From NCBI GenBank assembly GCA_965279165.1, contig OZ257140.1, positions 2,108,001 to 2,172,000 on the forward strand: a stretch of 64,000 nucleotides of DNA. The letters are read 5' to 3'. Under the pieces are notes generated by a model that saw only the letters and a program-made list of their open reading frames with translations, had not been told where the DNA came from and did no database searches. The stretch's first letter is position 1, and each line of letters opens with the position of its first letter. A program made the position numbers and the translations under genes. The stretch comes from JBAYIE01 sp965279165. GTDB lineage: Bacteria > Bacteroidota > Bacteroidia > UKL13-3. Below are positions 42,464-50,900 of the stretch, in pieces.

Positions 42464-43156
42464 CATATTATCCATATTGATCAAACTCAACAGTTCTTCT
42501 CTCACCTTGGTATCAATAAATTTTCCGGAGTATTCTGCTGTGATGGTATTGCTGGTTTGGTCTTGTACTCCACGAGAGGCAACACATAAATGGTCGGCTT
42601 CGATGATGACGGCAACATCTTCGGTTTGAAGCGATTCTTTTAACATGTTTAAAATCTGAATCGTCATGCGTTCTTGCACTTGCGGACGAGCAGCAAAGTA
42701 TCGTACAATACGATTCAATTTGGATAGGCCAACTACTTTCCCATTGGGAATATAGGCAACATGTGCTTTACCAATAATCGGAACAAAATGGTGTTCGCAT
42801 ACACTGTGTAAACTTATGTTTTTTTCGACCAGCATATTTTTATACTGGTATTTGTTTTCAAATAGTTTGACGTTTGGTTTGTTCAACGGATTTAAACCGG
42901 AGAAGATTTCTTTTACATACATTTTGGCAACGCGGTGAGGAGTTCCCATTAAACTGTCGTCGTTTAAGTCTAAACCTAAAATCAACATGATTTCTTTGAA
43001 ATGTTTTTCAATCAATTCAATTTTTAATTCATCATCTACTTCAAAAGCATCCGCTCTCAAAGGAGTTTCCAAAGAAAAAGAAGCATGGCTTTCACCTGAT
43101 TCTTCGAAGTGTTTATTCTTTTCCACTGTATTCAACAAAGTTTCTTTCGGTTTCAT
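42461..43156 (-). CDS. folE: GTP cyclohydrolase I
   Basis: 231 residues. Converts GTP to 7,8-dihydroneopterin triphosphate, the first step of folate, queuosine and biopterin routes. Zinc site and catalytic residues are visible: 'ISLHSVCEHHFVPIIGKAHVAYIPNGKVVGLSKLNRIV', 'RPQVQERMTIQI', 'ADHLCVASRGV'. The first ~50 residues are a variable acidic extension. The start lies 44 bp inside the queD gene in another frame; a GTG at 43126 would reduce the overlap to 14 bp. It shares an operon with queD, the next enzyme of the pathway. Confidence 0.95.
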   Translation of the reverse strand: MKPKETLLNTVEKNKHFEESGESHASFSLETPLRADAFEVDDELKIELIEKHFKEIMLILGLDLNDDSLMGTPHRVAKMYVKEIFSGLNPLNKPNVKLFENKYQYKNMLVEKNISLHSVCEHHFVPIIGKAHVAYIPNGKVVGLSKLNRIVRYFAARPQVQERMTIQILNMLKESLQTEDVAVIIEADHLCVASRGVQDQTSNTITAEYSGKFIDTKVREELLSLINMDNM

Positions 43157-43526
43157 ATAAGGTAACTTTCAGTTTGTGTTTGTGTTCAATTTTTGGTCTT
43201 AAAATATTCCATATTATTACCGAAATATTTTCACAGGTCGGATTCAGGTTTTTAAATTCTTCGGTATCTAAATTTAAATTCCGGTGATCAAACCGGTCTT
43301 CAATTTCTGTTCTAACCAATTCGCCTAAAACTTTTAAATCCATCAGATAACCTGTGATAGGATCTATCGGACCGGTAATGGTAACAATTAAGGTGTAATT
43401 GTGTCCATGGTAATTTCCATTGTTGCATAATCCAAAATATTCTTTGTTCTGCGCAGGGGTCCATGATTTGACTTCGAGCTTATGTGCAGCATTAAAATTG
43501 GTTTTACGGGAAACGGAAACTTCCAT
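43113..43526 (-). CDS. queD: 6-carboxytetrahydropterin synthase / PTPS family
   Basis: 137 residues. Takes the FolE product towards preQ0 or tetrahydrobiopterin. Motifs: Zn ligand His in 'TNFNAAHKLEVKSW', catalytic Cys and Zn histidines in 'YFGLCNNGNYHGHNYTLIV', 'GYLMDLKVLGELV', catalytic 'FDHRNLNLD', 'NPTCENISVIIW', 'VTLYETERNFVEYSG'. QueD and mammalian-type PTPS are hard to tell apart by sequence; I prefer QueD because queuosine synthesis is common in the group. First gene of the folE operon. Confidence 0.88.
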   Translation of the reverse strand: MEVSVSRKTNFNAAHKLEVKSWTPAQNKEYFGLCNNGNYHGHNYTLIVTITGPIDPITGYLMDLKVLGELVRTEIEDRFDHRNLNLDTEEFKNLNPTCENISVIIWNILRPKIEHKHKLKVTLYETERNFVEYSGKE

Positions 43527-43534
43527 ATTTGTTA

Positions 43535-43542
43535 CAAAGGTA
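43535..43542 (-). promoter_or_regulatory. -7 promoter element TACCTTTG of queD-folE
   Basis: Minus-strand match to TAnnTTTG, 8 bp upstream of the queD ATG. A TTG 25 bp further upstream is too far for a typical -33 box. It implies a very short leader. Confidence 0.4.
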
Positions 43543-43768
43543 CTTGTATTATTTATTTAGCGAATGGCAATATTCACTTAACCATTATGCCAACTTTTTG
43601 TTTGGTTAGCGATAAAGTAAATAGCTTTAAAATGTCGCACTTTGGACTTTTTTAAGTTAAAACAGCAAGGATATGGTATTTATTTTTCTAAATTAATTTT
43701 TTTAATCACTGGTAATCAATAGTTTATAATTTGTTTAACAAAATTAACAATTAATTAAACAAAAATAC

Positions 43769-43798
43769 TTGTGTATACAAAAATCAATCCTAAATTTG
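43769..43798 (+). promoter_or_regulatory. promoter TTG-N19-TAAATTTG of the sigma factor gene
   Basis: TTG at 43769-43771 and TAAATTTG at 43791-43798 with 19-bp spacing. The ATG at 43829 follows 30 bp later. The box contradicts a GTG-type start at 43769, which would lie inside the promoter. Confidence 0.6.
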
Positions 43799-43828
43799 TT
43801 TAACAATTCATCAATAAACATAAACAAA

Positions 43829-44359
43829 ATGACAACCATTGAATTTAATAGTTTGGTACAACGGGAAGGTAAAACGTTGCGCAGTTATGCATACCAACTA
43901 ACCAGAAATGTTGAAGATACAAATGATTTGGTACAAGATACCATGTTAAAGGCGTTAACCTATAGAACCAAGTTTGAAGATGGAACCAATCTGAAAGGTT
44001 GGTTATATACCATCATGAAAAACACGTTTATTAATAATTACCGTAGGATGGTAAAGCGTAATACCTTTATCGATCAAACCGATAACGATTATTATTTAGA
44101 TACCGTTGCTCCGGCTGTAAAAAATGATGGGGATTTAAAATTTATGCGCAAGGATATAGAATCAGCAATCGAAAAATTGCCCATGAATTTAAAAAAACCA
44201 TTAACGATGAATTTCAGTGGATTTAAATACCATGAGATTGCAGCGATTTTGCATATTCCGATTGGAACAGTTAAAACAAGAATTTTTGTAGCAAGAAGAA
44301 TTTTAAGAGACAGTTTAAAAACATACGGTGAAATGTATGGATTTGAACATGCAGCTTAA
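43829..44359 (+). CDS. ECF-type RNA polymerase sigma factor
   Basis: 176 residues from ATG 43829. Region 2: 'LRSYAYQLTRNVEDTNDLVQDTMLKALTYRTKF', 'NLKGWLYTIMKNTFINNYRR'. Region 4: 'IESAIEKLPMNLKKPLTMNFSGFKYHEIAAILHIPIGTVKTRIFVARRILRDSL', an HTH for the -35 element. No anti-sigma or TonB-receptor neighbour exists, so it is not a FecI-type iron system; stand-alone ECF factors of this sort are widely conserved in Bacteroidota and linked to envelope or oxidative stress. The last base abuts the convergent ABC transporter gene. Confidence 0.9.
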   Translation: MTTIEFNSLVQREGKTLRSYAYQLTRNVEDTNDLVQDTMLKALTYRTKFEDGTNLKGWLYTIMKNTFINNYRRMVKRNTFIDQTDNDYYLDTVAPAVKNDGDLKFMRKDIESAIEKLPMNLKKPLTMNFSGFKYHEIAAILHIPIGTVKTRIFVARRILRDSLKTYGEMYGFEHAA

Positions 44360-46114
44360 TTAAACCGTAACGCCTCTTCTTTCACCAATTTGCTGACGCC
44401 ACATCGCATAATACAATCCCTTTTCAGCAAGCAACTGTTCATGATTTCCTGTTTCGGCCATTTGACCTTTTTCCAGCACATATATTCTATCTGCATGCAT
44501 GATGGTAGATAGACGGTGTGCAATAATTACAGTTATATGTTGACCTGTATTTGAAACACTCCTTATCGTATTCGAAATTTCTTCTTCCGTTATAGAATCC
44601 AAAGATGAAGTTGCCTCATCAAATACAATGAGTTGTGGTTTACGTAATAATGCACGTGCAATAGACAATCTTTGTTTTTCTCCCCCCGAAATTTTCATTC
44701 CTCCTTCTCCTATTATACTATCTATTCCTTTGTCGCTTCTCTCTAATAAATTCTGGCAAGCCGATTGATGCAAAACGGTATTAATTTCTTCATCACTTGC
44801 ATGTGGATTTACAAACAATAAATTCTCTTTAATTGTACCAGAAAAGAGTTGGGTATCCTGGGTTACAAAGCCAATTTGTTGACGAAGTTCATTCAATTCT
44901 ATTTCTTCGGCATCGATATGGTTAAAGGTAATTTTACCTTCCTGTGGTTTGTATAATCCAACCAGCAATTTAACCAAGGTTGTTTTTCCTGAACCCGAAG
45001 GTCCAACAAATGCAATGGTTTCGCCTTTATTTACTTCAAAATTTATATTCTCTAGTGCTTTACCGGAAGAAGTTTTATGTGAGAATCCAATCTTTTCAAA
45101 TTGTAAGGTATCAATTCTTCCGATATGGGTTGGATTTAAAGGAACAGGTTCGGCAGGTAAATTCATGATGCGATCGAAATTATTTAAAGATGTTTCAGCC
45201 TCTCTATAACTTAATATCACATTGCCAATTTCCTGTAATGGTCCGAAAATAAAAAAAGAATAAAACTGCAAAGTCATTAATTGTCCAAGCGAAACTTTTT
45301 CCTTAAACATAAGGTACATTAATAGAAACAAAATGGTTTGTCGCAAAAGATTTACAAAGGTTCCTTGTACAAAACTGATGCTTCGTATATCTTTTACCTT
45401 TTTCAACTCAAGCTTCAGGATTTTCATGGTGGCATCGTTTAAACGAACCACTTCTTGGCTGGTTAATCCAAGACTTTTTATTAATTCGATATTACGTAAA
45501 CTTTCGGTGGTTGAACCTGCCAGAATATTGGTTTCTTTTACAATATTTTTTTGAACCGCTTTAATCTTCTTTGACAGTATACTGGTTATATAACCCAATA
45601 ACCAGGTAGCAAAAAAGTATATTGGAATAAGCCACACATACACACTGATGGAGTAAATAAATACAAATACAATTCCAACCACGCTGGTGAAAAATACATT
45701 GATAAAGTTCATGATAAACTTTTCGGAATCCGAACGAACCTTTTGCAGAATATTCAGCGTTTCGCCACTTCGTTGGTCTTCAAATTCCTGAAATTGTAAT
45801 CCTAATGAATGTTGTAAACCATCGGTATAAATGGCGGCTCCAAATTTTTGGATAATCAGGTTTAAGGTATAATCTTGAAAAGCTTTGGCAATCCTGCTTA
45901 CCATCGCAACACCAACTGCTGCCAAAATCAATATCCCTACTCCCGAAAGAAATTCCTCTTCACTGAATTGTCCGGGTTTAGAGGCAAAACGATCAATAAT
46001 TTTACCATAAATATAAGGATCGAGAAGCGAAAATACCTGGTTGATGCTGGCAAGTAACAAAGCCAAGGCAATAAGTGGTTTGTAGTTTTTTAAGTAAGAA
46101 AGTAAAATCTTCAT
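44360..46114 (-). CDS. ABC exporter, fused membrane and ATPase domains (MsbA/lipid-A-exporter type)
   Basis: 584 residues, a half-transporter acting as homodimer. Six membrane spans in residues ~15-300, then the nucleotide-binding domain: Walker A 'AFVGPSGSGKTTLVKLL', Q loop 'QQIGFVTQDTQLF', signature 'KISGGEKQRLSIARALLRKPQLIVFDEATSSLD' including Walker B, H loop 'IIAHRLSTIMHAD'. The substrate may be lipid or drug; sequence does not decide. Monocistronic, convergent with the sigma factor gene with no gap. Confidence 0.92.
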   Translation of the reverse strand: MKILLSYLKNYKPLIALALLLASINQVFSLLDPYIYGKIIDRFASKPGQFSEEEFLSGVGILILAAVGVAMVSRIAKAFQDYTLNLIIQKFGAAIYTDGLQHSLGLQFQEFEDQRSGETLNILQKVRSDSEKFIMNFINVFFTSVVGIVFVFIYSISVYVWLIPIYFFATWLLGYITSILSKKIKAVQKNIVKETNILAGSTTESLRNIELIKSLGLTSQEVVRLNDATMKILKLELKKVKDIRSISFVQGTFVNLLRQTILFLLMYLMFKEKVSLGQLMTLQFYSFFIFGPLQEIGNVILSYREAETSLNNFDRIMNLPAEPVPLNPTHIGRIDTLQFEKIGFSHKTSSGKALENINFEVNKGETIAFVGPSGSGKTTLVKLLVGLYKPQEGKITFNHIDAEEIELNELRQQIGFVTQDTQLFSGTIKENLLFVNPHASDEEINTVLHQSACQNLLERSDKGIDSIIGEGGMKISGGEKQRLSIARALLRKPQLIVFDEATSSLDSITEEEISNTIRSVSNTGQHITVIIAHRLSTIMHADRIYVLEKGQMAETGNHEQLLAEKGLYYAMWRQQIGERRGVTV

Positions 46115-46167
46115 CGTTTCTATTAAGAATACAAATTAAGGGGTTAAAAGTTTGTATATACAACTAA

Positions 46168-46491
46168 TTAACAGCCACATTTGGATTTTTCCCTCACATT
46201 TCCATCTTTATCAATCAAACGTACTACTTTTCCATCCTCATATTCGGCTTTCCATTGCAATTGGCCGGCCGACCATTTTTCCTTTAGTTTTAACTTGCCG
46301 GATTCATCATAATAAAGCCATTGCTTATTTTTTAACCCGTCTTTAAGGTGACCTTTAACCTTTATTTTTCCACTGGTATAAAATTCTTTATAAGTACCAT
46401 CCTTGGCTTGTGCAAAACCAGTAGCTGTAATCAACAAGCCGGCTAAAACCAATACCAGCAAACGTTTAAGGAAGAAAAACCTAATTTCCAT
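46168..46491 (-). CDS. small secreted MORN-repeat-like protein
   Basis: 107 residues from the ATG at 46491; an ATG 24 bp further upstream is the alternative. Signal 'LKRLLVLVLAGLLITATGFAQ'. The mature part has three copies of a beta-hairpin unit, 'GTYKEFYTSGKIKVKGHLKDGLKNKQWLYYDESGKLKLKEKWSAGQLQWKAEY' shortened here to its key words (YxxGKxxxxGxxxxGxxxGxWxxY), as in MORN-variant/YwqK proteins. It ends in CGC. Function unknown; such proteins are often called 'YwqK antitoxin' without evidence. Confidence 0.72.
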   Translation of the reverse strand: MEIRFFFLKRLLVLVLAGLLITATGFAQAKDGTYKEFYTSGKIKVKGHLKDGLKNKQWLYYDESGKLKLKEKWSAGQLQWKAEYEDGKVVRLIDKDGNVREKSKCGC

Positions 46492-46751
46492 CGGGTAATT
46501 AAGGGATATAAGCATGATTTAACAAATTTACTAAAATTCTGCTTAACCCGAGGGTACATGATTTGGGGATTTTTCAGGGAAATTCCCGGGAATTATTTTT
46601 TTTCGAAATGCGGTTAAATCCGCTTAACATATACATGTTGGTAGTACATGAATTAAATGGAACTTGAATAAAGGTTTTCATTCTGGGTTTAATAATAAGA
46701 ATGCGTGCATTGGAATCACTAGTGTCCGGGGAAATTAAAAAATGAAAATAT

Positions 46752-46850
46752 GGGGGTGCCTCTCCTGCGTCGGGTCGGGCTCTTCGCTGCAATCCCTGTA
46801 GTAGCGCGAATACGCACACTACAGGGGATTTCCGCTGCGATCCCTCACCC
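46752..46850 (+). repeat. structured repeat of the GGGCGTG...CTCACGC family, copy B
   Basis: Shares with copy A (35255-35385) the order GGGxGTGxC, CGGGCTnTTCnCTnCAATC, GGATTTCCGnTnnnATCCCTCACxC. The hairpin between the last two blocks is CCCTGTAGT (46794-46802) with ACTACAGGG (46818-46826), completely different from the CTTTTTTG/CAAAAAAG stem of copy A, yet fully paired. Confidence 0.75.
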
Positions 46851-47084
46851 GGCAGCTGTCTCACCGGATACTTCAACTTAAATTGGAAACTTTTGTGAAA
46901 CAATTGGATAACTATTTTGTGGTTTCTAATTTCAAAGTTTAAATTTTTTATCAAGTAAGCCTATTATCTATTAAATCAAGCCTAATCCTTTATCCATATT
47001 CTGTTCAAATGAATTTAAAATATGTTATCCCGGACAACAATGAATTGGAATTACACCTTCACATTTCAAAGATTCTTTTAATGG

Positions 47085-47265
47085 AGACTCCCGCGTTAGG
47101 TCCAGAGCGGTTTGTTTGAGCTCTTCCCAGGTACTCCTGGGAAAGCGAGCCGCGAGGACCGACCGCCGCCGCACAAAAACAAGTTGCCTATGGAAAATAA
47201 CCTCTAAAAGAATAATCCCGATAAAGGCAACGTAGTTTTTGGCAAGCGGGGGAACGCCCAAAGGA
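47085..47265. ncRNA. GC-rich block with nested helices (candidate structured RNA or repeat)
   Basis: Helices seen: GGTCC 47099-47103 with GGACC 47156-47160; GCGG 47107-47110 with CCGC 47150-47153; TTCCCAGG 47124-47131 with CCTGGGAA 47136-47143 (loop TACT). The three are properly nested. A separate helix is GTTGCCT 47183-47189 with AGGCAAC 47225-47231. No coding sense on either strand. I cannot say which strand is transcribed. It could be a dispersed repeat of Bacteroidota rather than a unique RNA gene. Confidence 0.45.
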
Positions 47266-47385
47266 TAGAAAACGAACCAAACGTCTATTCTTATAATTTT
47301 TTTCTAAATGAGGTTAAATCCTTTACAAATCGTGGGAAATCCTTATTTTAGCGCCCCTAACTTTAAAACTAACCAGAAACCGATT

Positions 47386-47970
47386 GTGATTTATCATATA
47401 GATGGTAAACTAATTACCAAAACTCCCGCTTATGTAGTAATTGATTGCAATGGAATAGGATATGCCATTAATATTTCGATGCATACATATGAAAACATTG
47501 GCAATGGAGAAAGGTTGAAGTTGTTTACCCACCTGGTAATTAAGGAAGATAGCCACACTTTATACGGTTTTGTAGAAGAAAGTGAAAGGCAATTATTTAT
47601 TCAGTTGATTTCGGTGAGTGGCGTAGGTCCTAATACGGCGCGATTAATGCTTTCTGCTCTTAAACCAAACGATATCAGAGAGGCAATAATCACGGGCAAT
47701 TGGGCGTTAATCAAGACGGTGAAAGGAATAGGGGAGAAAACAGCACAAAAAGTGGTGATTGATTTAAAAAATAAAGTTGGAAAGAGTGATGGATATGAAA
47801 TGAATTTATCAGGCGGAACCAGGGGTTCGGCATTTGATGAAGCGCTTGCAGCATTGTTGATGTTAGGTTTTTCAAAGGCAGAGGCTGAAAAAGGCATTAC
47901 TAAAATTAAACAACAAAACCCCGATTACTCAGTAGAGGATTTGGTAAAATACACACTAAAAATTATTTGA
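47386..47970 (+). CDS. ruvA: Holliday junction DNA helicase subunit RuvA
   Basis: 194 residues from GTG 47386, which gives the family start 'MIYHIDGKLITKTPAYVVIDCNGIGYAI'; an upstream ATG at 47308 adds 26 residues without homology. Domain I is the OB fold, domain II has two helix-hairpin-helix motifs ('FIQLISVSGVGPNTARLML', 'IKTVKGIGEKTAQKVVIDL'), and domain III ('DEALAALLMLGFSKAEAEKGI') contacts RuvB. It holds four-way junctions for branch migration. The sprA gene starts 17 bp downstream, an arrangement common in this phylum. Confidence 0.95.
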   Translation: MIYHIDGKLITKTPAYVVIDCNGIGYAINISMHTYENIGNGERLKLFTHLVIKEDSHTLYGFVEESERQLFIQLISVSGVGPNTARLMLSALKPNDIREAIITGNWALIKTVKGIGEKTAQKVVIDLKNKVGKSDGYEMNLSGGTRGSAFDEALAALLMLGFSKAEAEKGITKIKQQNPDYSVEDLVKYTLKII

Positions 47971-47987
47971 TGGCGCATTTCTACTAG

Positions 47988-50900
47988 TTGAGTAGTCCAA
48001 GTATTAAAAACATATCATTTTCGGTAACTATTGCTTTTCTGATGGGGTTCATCAGTGAAGCAACAGCCATTGTTTTGCCTGCTCCCAACATCCTCCCGGC
48101 ATTTGATTTTACCTTTTTATTGTTACCTCCTGATTCGAACGGTGCAGATACCGGAAAAGTAAAACTTCGTTATCCGGTGCGGGATCGCAAGCCTTATGAA
48201 CGAACCAGTTCGCGTAATCCTTTTGATTTGGGTGAACCTTCCTCGGTTAAAAATAAATACGAACTCGACCCCGAATCTAATTCTTACAACTACAGTTCCA
48301 ATATTGGTCGTCAGCCCTATCGTTTGCCTGCTTCAGTTTCAATCAAAGACCAGATGAAAGAAGATGGTAACCGCCAAAATAACGCCTATTTCCGCCAAAG
48401 GGCACAAGCCAATAATTTTGCAAGCGGTTCCGGAATTATTCCGCCACTTAAGATCGGACCCAAAGTTTTTGAACGCATTTTTGGAAGCGGCATAGTCGAC
48501 ATTCGTCCGCGTGGAACTGCAGAATTAATATTCCAGGGTTTATTCAATACGGTTCGAAATCCTGCTTTTCCTCCAAACCAACAAACTACCGGACAATTCG
48601 ATTTTCGCCAAAAGATTCAATTGAATGTGCAAGGAAGTATTGGCGATAAATTAAAAGTCAATATCAATTACGATACCGAAGCAACGTTTGATTTTGAAAA
48701 CCAAGTAAAATTAGATTATTCAGGTAAGGAAGATGATATCATTCGCAAAATAGAATTGGGTAACGTTAGTTTGCCGCTTACTTCAACTTTAATCAGAGGA
48801 AGCCAGAGTTTGTTTGGGGTGAAAACGGAAATGCAATTTGGAAAATTAAAAGTAACCAGCATTTTTACCCAACAAAGAGGAAAAACAACCGAAACGGAAA
48901 TAACCGGAGGCGCTCAAACCACCAAGTTTGATATCCAATCCGATAATTACGACCAAAACCGCCATTACTTTTTATCTCAGTTTTTTAGAGATAATTACGA
49001 CGAATGGATGAAAGCTTTACCAATTGTTGGTTCACCTATAATCATTAACAGGGTTGAAGTTTGGGTAACCAATCGTTCGGGTTCATTCAATGGTTCACGC
49101 GATATCGTGGGATTTGAGGATTTAGGAGAAACCAATAAACGCGACAACAAAGGATGGGCTGTAAATTCGCAATATCGCGGTCCGGATAACAACTCCAATT
49201 CTTTGTATGCCTACCTATCCGGTAAAGGAGTTAATCCGGATACCGTTCGCTTACGTTCGAGTTCAAATGTGCAAAGCGAATTAATCGGCGACCAATCGTC
49301 AACAGGTCTTCAACCTATTTCTCAGTTTCAGATGTTGAGTTATGCGCGTTTACTGAGTGCCAATGATTTTACAGTAAATACCCGAATGGGATATATTTCC
49401 CTTAACCAAACTTTAAATAACGACGATGTACTTTGTGTATCTTTTGAGTATACTTTGAATGGAGAAATTTATCGGGTAGGAGAGTTCAGTACAGATATTC
49501 CGCAAAATCAAGAAAAACCAAATGTGTTATTTCTGAAAATGTTAAAAGGTCCTTCGCTACGGCCGGATTTGCCAATTTGGGATTTGATGATGAAGAATGT
49601 TTATTCATTAGGAACTTATGGGATACAGCAGAAAGATTTTAAACTTAGTATCATTTATGCCGATGACCCTTCCGGTGCCGATTTAAATTATATTCCAATT
49701 CAAAACGAACCGGCCTTAACCGGTAAACCGCTTATTCAGGTAATGAACCTGGATAATGTGAATACACAATTGGAACGTGCACCTGATGGTTTATTCGATT
49801 TTTACGATGGACTAACCATTAACTCGCAACAAGGACGAATTTTCTTTCCCGTGGTGGAACCTTTTGGTAGTTATCTGCAACAAAAATTTGCCAGTAATCC
49901 AACCAAAGCCAGATACTACTGCTTTTTCGAATTATATGATTCAACTCGCTTTGCCGCATCTCAGTTACCCCAATACAATAAGTTTTTTATTCGTGGAACC
50001 ATGCAAGGGCAATCCAGTTCGGAAGTATCCCTTAATGCCACCAATATCCCAAGGGGTTCGGTAAAAGTAACTGCCAATGGTGCGCCATTAACCGAAAACG
50101 TAGACTATACAGTGGATTATAATATTGGCCGGGTTAAAATTCTCAATACCGGATTACTCAATTCGGGAGCAGTTATTCGGGTTTCATCCGAAAGCAATTC
50201 CTTGTTTAGTGTGCAACAAAAAACCTTGGTTGGAACCCGTTTGGATTACAAAATGACCGACAATGTTTTATTCGGTGGTACTGTTTTATACTTGAATGAA
50301 CGACCATTAACACCAAAGGTTAATTTAGGGGATGAGCCGATTTCTAATTTGATTATCGGGTTGGATGGAAGTTATAAATCGGAATCGAGGATGTTAACCA
50401 AACTGGTTGATAAAATTCCATTCATCGAAACAAAGGAGAAATCGCAGGTAACCATAGCAGGGGAGTATGCCCATTTATTTCCCGGTGTGCAAAGTTCACT
50501 CGCACAAGATGGAACTGCTTATTTGGATGATTTTGAAAACAGCGAATCGCAAATCGATTTGCGACTTGGAAACAGTTGGGTGCTTGCCAGTGCACCGCAA
50601 GGACAAATTGATTTAATACCGGAAGGTAATTTACTCGACAACTTGGCATACGGCTACCATCGCGGTAATCTTGCATGGTATTCGATTGCAACTACATTTT
50701 ATGCCAAAGATAATTTTACTCCTCAGCATATCAAAGACGACAACGATATGTTATCGGATCACAGGATGCGTCAGGTAGATGTACACGAAATATATCCGAA
50801 TCGCCAGATTCAATCCGGTATGCCGAGCAATATTCCAACATTTGATTTGGCATTTTACCCGAAGGAAAGAGGTCCGTATAATTACAATTACCTGGCAAGT

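Larger units (their letters stand above)
43527..43828. other. divergent promoter region between queD and the sigma factor gene
   Basis: AT-rich, no gene and no repeat tract apart from a half palindrome ATTATGCCAAC near 43586. It carries promoter elements on both strands, listed separately. Confidence 0.6.
46492..47385. other. intergenic region with two different GC-rich structured repeats
   Basis: No credible gene. Structured repeat copy B at 46752-46850, and a second GC-rich block at about 47085-47265 (nested helices), both described separately. Both are visibly richer in GC than the flanking AT-rich DNA. A weak -7 like sequence TATTTTAG at 47344 may belong to ruvA. Confidence 0.65.

Noticed and set aside
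46574..47261. Open frames on the minus strand upstream of ruvA.
   Set aside because: They run through the structured repeats and show no similarity to proteins; the structure explains the region better.
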